Source: DATFMP01 sp035266845 (GTDB taxonomy: Bacteria; SAR324; JACQKK01). From it: 5,328 nucleotides of DNA. This document shows positions 1 to 5,328 of this stretch, in pieces (the stretch's first letter is position 1; each line of letters begins with the position of its first letter). Below the pieces are notes generated by a model that ran no database searches, had not been told where the DNA came from, and saw nothing but the letters and a program-made list of their open reading frames with translations. The DNA lies in assembly GCA_035266845.1 (NCBI GenBank), contig DATFMP010000070.1:1-5328 (forward strand), written 5' to 3'. The translations under genes were made by a program, and so were the position numbers.

Positions 1-3000
1 TCCGCACGCTACCGTCCACCGGAATGCCCAGGATACGGTACAGCTCGTCGGAGCCGTTGAACTCGTCCGTCTCGGGGTCCCACTCCCAGTCGCCCAGCCC
101 GGCAATGGCCTGTGCCTCGCGCAGGCGCGTCTCGCGCTCGCGCAGGGCCGCGTCCGCCGCCTTGCGCTCGGTGATGTCCTGGGTGGTGCCCAACAGCCGC
201 ACGGGCCGGCCTGCCTCGTCACGCACCAGATGCGCCCGCGCGTGCAGATCACGCACGGTGCTATCCGGGCACTGTACGCGGAAGTCGAAGTCCGCCAGCG
301 CATCGCCGCCATCCAGCGCATCGGCGATGGCCGCGGCCATGCGGTCGTGGTCGGCGGGGTGCACCACCGCCATCATCTCATCGCGCGTGTGGGAGCCCGG
401 CGCCAAGCCCAGGATCTCGGCCAACTGGTCGGACATGGCGAACGCATCGGCATCGATGTCCCACATCCATTCGCCAAGGTGGGCGATGCGGTGTGCCTCG
501 CGCAGCCGCCGCTCCCGCTCGCGCAGGGCCGCCTCGGCCTCCTTGCGCTCGGTGATGTCGCGCACGGCGGCCACCCGCACTCGGCGGCCCTGGTGCCAGT
601 GCGTCATGCCCACGGCCTCGAAGTGGATGCGGCGGCCATCCTTTCGCACACCGATACCCTCGATCGGGTACGGATCGGCGTCCGCAATAGCCCACGCCAG
701 GATCTCGCGGGACTCCGGCGCGATCAGTTCCTCCAGCAGGTTCAGCCCCAGCAGCTCGGCTTTGCTGTAGCCATACATGCGCTCGTAGGCCGGGTTCGTC
801 TCCAGGATCCTGCCGTTGTCGTGGATCACGATACCGTCGAAGGCCGCGCTCAGCAGCGTGCGGGAGAGTTCCTCGCTTTCGCGCAGCGCAGCCTCGGCCT
901 GCTTGCGCTCGGTGATATCGCGCACCGCCACGATGCGCACGCGGCGCCCCTGGTAGGTGTGCGTGCGACCCACGGCCTCGAAATAGATGCGCCGCCCGTC
1001 CTTGTGCAGTCCCATGCCTTCCGTGAACTGGCGCTCGTCATTGCGCTCCCGTGCCTGCATAGCCGCGCGCGTTTCCGGCGCGATCACCAACTCCACCAGA
1101 CTCTGCCCCACCAGCTCGGCCTTGCTATAGCCGAACATGCGCTCGTAGGCCGGGTTCGTCTCCAGGATCGTGCCGTTGTCGTGAATCACGATGCCGTCGA
1201 AGGCCGCGCCCAGCAGCGTGCGGGAGAGCTCCTCGCTCTCGCGCAGCGCGGCCTCGGCCGCCTTGCGTTCGGTCACGTCGCGGATCACATTCTGCACGCG
1301 CCGCTCGTCGATGCCCGTCGAGCTCAGCTCCGCTTCCACCAGCGTGCCATCCTTGCGCACGAAGCGCCGCTCCAACACGACGCTCCCCCCGGCAAAGCTG
1401 CGCCCGAACTGCAGCGGCACCCGCTCCAGGTCGGCTGGGTCCACCAGCCGAGCGTAGTCCAGACCCAGCAGTTCCTCGCGGGTATAGCCCAGCAGCTCGC
1501 ACGTACGCGGGTTGGTCTCGATGATGTGGTTGGTGCGGTCCACCAGCAAAATGGCGTCGTAGGCGTTCTCCAGCAGCAGGCGGTATTCCCGCTCGCGGCG
1601 GGCCAGCTCCGCCTCGGCCTGCTTGCGCTCGGTGATGTCCGCGAAGAGCCCCAGTGCCCCCAGGTGCCGTCCGTCCGCATCCACGCGCGGGGTCAGGTTA
1701 GCCAGCACCACGATGTGCTCGCCGTCGCGCCGCACCAGCGTCCATTCGCTCTGTTCGGACTGCCCGGCCCGGCTGCGGGCCACGGCCTGATTTGCGCTGG
1801 ACAGCTCCTTCGGCGCCATGAAGTCCAGGCTGGAGCGCCCAAGCATCTCCTCGGGGCTATAACCCAGCATCTCCGCCATGCGCTGGTTGACGAACGTCGT
1901 GCGCAGGTCGCCATCGATGACCCACACGCCCTCGTGGGTGGTCTCCACGATCTCGCGGTAGCGGGCCTCGCTTTCCGCCAGTGCTCCCAGCGTGGCCGTG
2001 CGCTCCGTGACGTCCCGCAGGATGCCGATGGCGCAGCCATCCTCCACGCGGGTGCAGCTCGCCTCCAGGGTCAGCACCGTGCCATCGCGGCGCTGCAGGC
2101 GCCGGTCGAACAGCAGGCTGCCGCCGCTGGGCATGCGGAAATAGCTGAGCGGCTGGCGCTGCTCCTCCCCTGGGGGCAGCAGCGTGCCGTAGGTGCGGCC
2201 GACCAGTTCCTCGCGGGTATAGCCCAGCAGCCGGCAGAAGCTGGGATTGGCGTCCGTAATGCGCAGGTCGGCTCCGGTCACCACGACGCCATCGTGCGCG
2301 TGCTGCAGCAGCAGGTGATAGTCCCGCTCGCTGCGCTCCCACGCCTGCTCTGCCGCCCGCAGCTCGCCCACCGTCTGCTCCAGCAGCCGGTTGGCCTCCT
2401 CCAGCCGCTCGTGCTCGGCGGCCACGCGCGCGGCCATCTCCGCGAAGGCCCGCGCCAGATCGTCCTGTCCGGCCGCGCCTGCCGGTGGCACAGTGCCCTG
2501 CGCCGTGCGTTCGCCAAACTGACGCAGCGCCTGGACGACCCAGTTCGTGCGACGGGTCAGCAGCCCCGCCAGCAGCAGCGACGTCCCCGCGATGAGCACC
2601 GTGGCACCCAGAGCTACAACGAGGGCGATCCAGCTGATACGGCGGCGATACAGATCGCCCGGCGTGCGCTGGAACGCGATGGCCAGCGTACCGATGCGGC
2701 TTCCATTATGGCGGATGGGTGCAGTGACCCACCGCAGCGTCGGTGCGCCATAGGGCAGGGGCAATCTCCGGCCCAGGTGCAGGCCGTCGGAATCGGCCAC
2801 GATGTGGCCGTCCCGGCTCGCCACCAGCACGTGCGCCACCCGCGGGTTGTGCACGACGTGCTTCAGGTAGCCCTGCAGCTCGTCCAGGCCCCCGGCCTGC
2901 AGCTCCATACCGGCCACATCCCGCAGCAGCATCACGATGGTGTCGCGCTGCAGCACCTGCTCGCGCTGGTTACCCGTGACCTGCTGCAGCACGAGCGGCG

Positions 3001-3082
3001 CCAGCCCGATGGCCACCAGCATGGCGACCAGCAGGAAGATCACCCCCGCAATGCGAACCTTCAAGGACATGCTGGGCCACAT
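1..3082 (-). CDS. Multi-PAS membrane sensor protein, probable histidine kinase (N-terminal part, C-terminus beyond window)
   Basis: The minus strand is open from ATG 3082 to the window edge, giving 1,027 codons with no stop. Residues 10-32 (hydrophobic, after MWPSMSLKVR) and 149-175 look like transmembrane helices. They flank a periplasmic domain of about 116 residues that is possibly Cache/PAS-like (VLVASRDGHIVADS; GSRIGTLAIAF). A degenerate HAMP-like segment and coiled coil follow at 176-250. Next come tandem PAS/PAC units, roughly 251-370, 371-495, 496-615, 616-735, 736-855 and 856-982, with a seventh starting at 983. Each complete unit ends in D-[IV]-T-E-R (D357, D482, D602, D722, D842, D969), and units 1-5 carry G-Y-[TS]-x-x-E-[LM]-[LV]-G. 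Units 6 and 7 are the PAS_3 type (A-x-L-G-[DE]-W-x-W-D). PAS domains sense ligands, redox state or light, or dimerise; no ligand can be assigned. The start has a good Shine-Dalgarno sequence, and a second ATG at 3070 lacks one. The output domain is not visible: HisKA/HATPase_c is most likely by family habit, but GGDEF/EAL or another output is possible. Confidence 0.93.
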   Translation of the reverse strand, partial: MWPSMSLKVRIAGVIFLLVAMLVAIGLAPLVLQQVTGNQREQVLQRDTIVMLLRDVAGMELQAGGLDELQGYLKHVVHNPRVAHVLVASRDGHIVADSDGLHLGRRLPLPYGAPTLRWVTAPIRHNGSRIGTLAIAFQRTPGDLYRRRISWIALVVALGATVLIAGTSLLLAGLLTRRTNWVVQALRQFGERTAQGTVPPAGAAGQDDLARAFAEMAARVAAEHERLEEANRLLEQTVGELRAAEQAWERSERDYHLLLQHAHDGVVVTGADLRITDANPSFCRLLGYTREELVGRTYGTLLPPGEEQRQPLSYFRMPSGGSLLFDRRLQRRDGTVLTLEASCTRVEDGCAIGILRDVTERTATLGALAESEARYREIVETTHEGVWVIDGDLRTTFVNQRMAEMLGYSPEEMLGRSSLDFMAPKELSSANQAVARSRAGQSEQSEWTLVRRDGEHIVVLANLTPRVDADGRHLGALGLFADITERKQAEAELARREREYRLLLENAYDAILLVDRTNHIIETNPRTCELLGYTREELLGLDYARLVDPADLERVPLQFGRSFAGGSVVLERRFVRKDGTLVEAELSSTGIDERRVQNVIRDVTERKAAEAALRESEELSRTLLGAAFDGIVIHDNGTILETNPAYERMFGYSKAELVGQSLVELVIAPETRAAMQARERNDERQFTEGMGLHKDGRRIYFEAVGRTHTYQGRRVRIVAVRDITERKQAEAALRESEELSRTLLSAAFDGIVIHDNGRILETNPAYERMYGYSKAELLGLNLLEELIAPESREILAWAIADADPYPIEGIGVRKDGRRIHFEAVGMTHWHQGRRVRVAAVRDITERKEAEAALRERERRLREAHRIAHLGEWMWDIDADAFAMSDQLAEILGLAPGSHTRDEMMAVVHPADHDRMAAAIADALDGGDALADFDFRVQCPDSTVRDLHARAHLVRDEAGRPVRLLGTTQDITERKAADAALRERETRLREAQAIAGLGDWEWDPETDEFNGSDELYRILGIPVDGSVR
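518..1237 (-). repeat. Tandem duplication of two 360-bp PAS units inside the sensor gene
   Basis: Unit A (878-1237, residues 616-735) and unit B (518-877, residues 736-855) are adjacent, in phase and exactly 120 codons each, with no gaps in the alignment. By eye, 781-900 and 1141-1260 match at 112 of 120 bases. At the protein level the first 42 residues match at 39 positions and the last 42 at 35. The middle is strongly diverged, including 15 residues with no identity (673-687 against 793-807). The preceding PAS unit (about 1238-1597) has the same overall period but is much less similar. This is seen directly in the sequence; recent duplication within the gene is the natural inference. Confidence 0.92.
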
Positions 3083-3086
3083 GGCG

Positions 3087-3091
3087 ACCTC
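3087..3091 (-). promoter_or_regulatory. Shine-Dalgarno site of the sensor gene
   Basis: The minus strand reads GAGGT, then four bases (CGCC), then ATG at 3082. This decides the start: the in-frame ATG at 3070 has no purine-rich stretch ahead of it. Confidence 0.7.
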
Positions 3092-3234
3092 ACGGGTTGC
3101 CCGGGCGCGCCGGCCGGCGCGCCCTGCCTGCCACGTTCCTGTCCGGCCTCCCGGCTGCCCTGCACGCCGGATGGCCGCAGAATCGTGTGCCGTCCCTGGA
3201 CACTGAGTCGTAATTTCAACTCCAACGATCCAAG

Positions 3235-3263
3235 TAAATATGCCAAATCTTTCTTCATTTCAA
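3235..3263 (-). promoter_or_regulatory. Candidate sigma-70-type promoter for the PAS sensor gene
   Basis: On the minus strand a TTGAAA box (3263-3258, five of six bases match TTGACA) lies 17 bp upstream of TATTTA (3240-3235, a weak -10 match). It sits in an AT-rich island (3211-3260, 35 of 50 bases A or T) within otherwise GC-rich DNA. Transcription would start near 3228, giving a leader of about 145 nt before the ATG at 3082. The -10 match is poor, so this is a candidate only. Confidence 0.4.
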
Positions 3264-3420
3264 GCCGAGGCGGCAAGGCAGGCTCGCGCCACCCCGGAAG
3301 CCCCCATTTCCTTTCATGCTGCGCAAATGCAAGCCGCCGCCGCCGTGCAGACAGCTCACAGTCGCGCCCGCCCGGACCGTCAAGAAAATGGAAGATATTC
3401 AACTCTTAAGTATGAAACGA

Positions 3421-3493
3421 GCAACCCGACCCGCGGTTCCGGGGCCGCGACAGATGGAGGCAGACCCGCCGGGCCATGGCGGTGGTGGGTTGC
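3421..3493. other. Inverted repeats with potential three-way-junction fold, function unknown
   Basis: GCAACCC (3421-3427) is perfectly complementary to GGGTTGC (3487-3493). Between them lie two more small hairpins: CGCGG (3432-3436) with CCGCG (3445-3449), and CCGCC (3466-3470) with GGCGG (3478-3482). A competing long-range pairing exists between about 3426-3437 and 3501-3512. The 73-nt span and 7-bp outer stem recall a tRNA, but there is no T-loop motif (TTCRANY) on either strand, so it is not one. In GC-rich DNA such pairings can arise by chance. Confidence 0.3.
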
Positions 3494-3601
3494 GGGGCGG
3501 GCGGGTCCGGGTTAGAACTGATCGTAAGGGCGCCCCCGAACCCACCGGTCATCGCCAGTCCAGTGCCGCTTGGTCGTCCGCCGCCGCTGGGACGGCGCGG
3601 A

Positions 3602-3711
3602 CCAAGGATCGGCCGGGTTTCCGCGCAATCGAAGGTCTCAAACCGTGTCAGATCCGAAAGGAAGCAGCACCACGACTCCGACGATGTGCCGCGGAAATCC
3701 GGCTTCCTTGG
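3602..3711 (+). ncRNA. ffs: Signal recognition particle RNA, small (4.5S) type
   Basis: This RNA is the scaffold of the signal recognition particle: with Ffh it delivers ribosomes making membrane proteins to FtsY. Bases 3647-3668 read GUCAG-AUCC-GAAA-GGAA-GCAGC, the domain IV signature that binds the Ffh M domain, with a GNRA tetraloop at 3656-3659. The symmetric loop is CAGA (3649-3652) against AGCA (3663-3666); E. coli has CAGG on the 5' side. The RNA closes with a 14-bp helix, 3612-3625 with 3690-3703 (one G-U pair), and an outer 6-bp helix, CCAAGG 3602-3607 with CCTTGG 3706-3711. A length of about 110 nt fits the small bacterial type. It lies 52 nt ahead of dnaX, a conserved linkage in several bacteria. 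No T-run follows, so it may be cut from a transcript that continues into dnaX. The ends are set by helix closure and are approximate by a few bases. Confidence 0.92.
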
Positions 3712-3763
3712 ACGCCGGCGGAGGGCAGCCGCCTGCTGCACCCACCCCAGGTCTGCGCACCGC

Positions 3764-5328
3764 ATGGACTTCGTCGTACTGGCCCGCAAGCTGCGGCCGG
3801 CCCGCTTCGAGCACCTGATCGGCCAGGAGACGGTCGTGCGGGCGCTGCGCAACGCCATCCTCACCGATCGCGTGGCGCACGCCTTCCTCTTCGCCGGGTC
3901 ACGGGGCGTGGGCAAGACCAGCACCGCGCGCATCCTCACCAAGGCGCTGAACTGCGAGCACCCGCAGGATGGCGAGCCCTGCAACGAGTGCAGCAACTGC
4001 CGCGAGATCACGCTCAACACCTCGCCGGACGTCTACGAGATCGACGCCGCCTCCAACCGCGGCATCGACAACATCCGCGAGCTGCGCGAGAACACGAAGT
4101 ACGCACCCGTCAAAAGCCGCTACAAGACCTACATCATCGACGAGGTGCACATGCTCACCATGGAGTCCTTCAACGCCCTGTTGAAGACCCTGGAAGAGCC
4201 GCCGCCGCACGTGAAGTTCATCCTGGCCACCACCAATCCGCACAAGATTCCCGAGACCATCCTCTCGCGCTGCCAGCGTTACGACTTCGCCCGCATCCCC
4301 GTGGCCACGCTCACGGACTACCTTGCGGACGTGACGCAGCGCGAGGGCATCCACATCTCCCGCCCGGCGCTGGAGACCATCGCCCGCAACGCCGCGGGCG
4401 GCGTGCGCGATGCGCTCACGGCCGTGGACCAGGTGATCTCCTACGCCGGACAGGAGGCCAGCGACGAGCAGGTGCTGGGCATCCTGGGGCTCTCGGACAA
4501 CCGCGAGGTCTACGGGCTGCTCGGCGCCGTGCTGGACAAGGCCCTGCCGGAAGCCCTGGCCGCCTTCGCCGCCATCCGCGAGCGCGGGCACGACCTGAAC
4601 GTGCTGCTGGAGGCGCTCATCCGCGAGGTGAAGGACTTCTCGCTCTACCTCTCGCTGGACGGCAACACCACGGCCTTCGCCGATCACGCGCCGGATGCGC
4701 TGGCGCTCTTCACCGAGCGCCGCTCGCGCGTGACGCTGGATGAGCTGCAGCAGCTCTTCTACCTGCTGCTGGAGGTGGAGGAGCAGATCAAGCGCAGCGA
4801 CTTCGCCCAGGCCTGCTTCGAGATGGGCTTGGTCAAGGCCTGCCGCGTGCAGCCGCTGGTGGGCGTGCGGGAGCTGCTGGCCCAGGTGCGGGCCCTCGGC
4901 AGCGGCGAAGGCGCCCCGGAGGCGGCCCCGGCCCGCCCGGCGGCGCAGGCCCGGGCCCCGGGGTCGGCACAGGCCGCGCAGGCGGCACCCGCCGGCCCGA
5001 CGGCCCCCGCACCCCCCGTCGCCACTGCATCGGCTGGCGCGGGTGCGACGGACGACTTCGCGCGCATCGCGGCCCGCGCCCAGAATCGCGCCCGGGAATC
5101 CGGCGGCGGCGCGCCCCGCCACGAGGCGGCCGGGCGGGGTGATCGCGGCGGCGACGAAGGGGACGACGGCGAGCCCGCCCCCGGCCCAGCAGCACGCACG
5201 TCGAACACCCCGGCGGCACCGACTGCCCACGCCATGCCCGCGGTGGCTACCAGCGGCCCCCCGCCGCTGCCGCCCGAGCCGGACGAAGCACCGCCCCACG
5301 ACGACGACGAGGCCCCGGCCCCCGGCGA
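3764..5328 (+). CDS. dnaX: DNA polymerase III subunit gamma/tau (N-terminal part, C-terminus beyond window)
   Basis: DnaX is the ATPase motor of the clamp loader that places the beta sliding clamp on DNA. It works with HolA (delta) and HolB (delta prime), and the long tau form also ties polymerase cores and the helicase together. The 521 codons seen show the family start (LARKLRP, 6-12) and Walker A GSRGVGKT (45-52). Zinc-binding cysteines are at 64, 73, 76 and 79, followed by the EIDAASNRGID box (92-102). Walker B is IIDE (124-127), sensor 1 is TTN (156-158), the SRC arginine-finger motif is at 168-170, and sensor 2 is GVRDAL (213-218). The collar domain extends to about residue 378. From there to the edge runs a Pro/Ala-rich linker with acidic patches, typical of tau. 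No start codon lies in frame between the SRP RNA and 3764. The Shine-Dalgarno site is weak (AGG at 3749-3751, 12 bases off). The tau C-terminal domain is outside the window. Confidence 0.97.
   Translation, partial: MDFVVLARKLRPARFEHLIGQETVVRALRNAILTDRVAHAFLFAGSRGVGKTSTARILTKALNCEHPQDGEPCNECSNCREITLNTSPDVYEIDAASNRGIDNIRELRENTKYAPVKSRYKTYIIDEVHMLTMESFNALLKTLEEPPPHVKFILATTNPHKIPETILSRCQRYDFARIPVATLTDYLADVTQREGIHISRPALETIARNAAGGVRDALTAVDQVISYAGQEASDEQVLGILGLSDNREVYGLLGAVLDKALPEALAAFAAIRERGHDLNVLLEALIREVKDFSLYLSLDGNTTAFADHAPDALALFTERRSRVTLDELQQLFYLLLEVEEQIKRSDFAQACFEMGLVKACRVQPLVGVRELLAQVRALGSGEGAPEAAPARPAAQARAPGSAQAAQAAPAGPTAPAPPVATASAGAGATDDFARIAARAQNRARESGGGAPRHEAAGRGDRGGDEGDDGEPAPGPAARTSNTPAAPTAHAMPAVATSGPPPLPPEPDEAPPHDDDEAPAPG

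Larger units (their letters stand above)
3083..3601. other. Divergent intergenic spacer between the PAS sensor gene and the SRP RNA
   Basis: I see no convincing protein-coding gene here. The short open frames lack the strong third-position GC preference of the flanking genes and resemble no family I recognise. The spacer holds the sensor gene's Shine-Dalgarno site and candidate promoter, and a second AT-rich island at 3381-3420 (28 of 40 bases A or T) that could carry a promoter although no good -35/-10 pair is visible. It also holds GC-rich inverted repeats at 3421-3493 and, partly overlapping the start of the SRP RNA helix, 3569-3606. I found no tRNA, CRISPR array, insertion-sequence end or intrinsic terminator with a T-run. 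Confidence 0.7.

Noticed and set aside
3226..3248. A sigma-54 promoter on the minus strand (TGGCA followed by TTG)
   Set aside because: The spacing between the GG and GC elements is off by one, and the -12 element reads TTGG instead of TTGC.
3061..3402. A 113-codon minus-strand open frame (TTG start) just upstream of, and overlapping, the sensor gene start
   Set aside because: It has no recognisable domain, little third-position GC preference compared with its neighbours and only a poorly placed AAGAG before the TTG. It also covers the candidate promoter and the Shine-Dalgarno site.
230..3409. A 1,059-codon open frame on the plus strand, antisense to the PAS sensor gene
   Set aside because: It is in exact codon register with the sensor gene, so its stops would need TTA, CTA or TCA codons in the sense gene, which GC-rich genes avoid. 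The translation resembles no family, while the other strand gives clear PAS domains.
3421..3493. A tRNA gene, suggested by the 73-nt span and 7-bp end-pairing
   Set aside because: Neither strand has the T-loop consensus or a proper anticodon arm.
3717..3733. A terminator after the SRP RNA (GGCGG/CCGCC hairpin)
   Set aside because: It has only a 5-bp stem with no T-run after it, so it is unlikely to be an intrinsic terminator.
4108..4118. A programmed frameshift site in dnaX at GTCAAAAGC
   Set aside because: It does not form an X-XXY-YYZ slippery heptamer in the dnaX frame and lies within the conserved ATPase domain, too early for a gamma product.
3316..4743. A 475-codon plus-strand open frame overlapping the SRP RNA and dnaX
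   Set aside because: It is an out-of-frame shadow with Arg/Ala/His-rich composition, and it conflicts with the dnaX frame and the SRP RNA.
3899..5299. A 466-codon open frame on the minus strand, antisense to dnaX
   Set aside because: It has the same cause: it is in register with dnaX and ends at the single TCA serine codon (residue 46) of dnaX. The plus strand shows all DnaX motifs.

Overview
The window is GC-rich bacterial DNA holding two divergent partial genes, each running off one end, with a structured-RNA locus between them. Region 1 (1-3082, minus strand) is the N-terminal part, at least 1,027 residues, of a very large membrane-anchored multi-PAS sensor protein. It has two transmembrane helices flanking a periplasmic domain, a HAMP-like/coiled-coil linker, six complete PAS domains and the start of a seventh. 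The output domain lies beyond position 1, so histidine kinase is the most likely but unproven class. Region 2 (3083-3601) is a non-coding spacer with two AT-rich islands, a plausible sigma-70-type promoter for the sensor gene and some GC-rich inverted repeats. Region 3 (about 3602-3711, plus strand) is a small-type SRP RNA (4.5S, ffs). I recognise it from the domain IV signature (GUCAG..CC-GAAA-GGAAGCAGC) and from a 14-bp closing helix plus a 6-bp outer helix. Region 4 (3764-5328, plus strand) is the N-terminal 521 codons of dnaX, the tau/gamma clamp-loader subunit of DNA polymerase III.

The order SRP RNA then dnaX is a known conserved linkage in several bacterial groups (for example scr-dnaX-yaaK-recR in Bacillus), so ybaB/ebfC and recR might follow beyond the right edge. 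The high GC content, the DnaX sequence style and the very large PAS-array sensor would suit a high-GC deltaproteobacterial-type lineage (Desulfobacterota/Myxococcota in the wide sense). That is an impression from sequence style, and no taxonomic marker here settles it.

The SRP RNA and DnaX are housekeeping components and may share transcription: 52 nt separate them and no intrinsic terminator is visible. The sensor is divergently transcribed and has no evident functional link to them. The most interesting points are the unannotated SRP RNA and the recent 360-bp tandem PAS duplication. Its two copies are nearly identical except for a sharply bounded 15-residue block with no identity. I found no clear sign of a new defence or mobile system.
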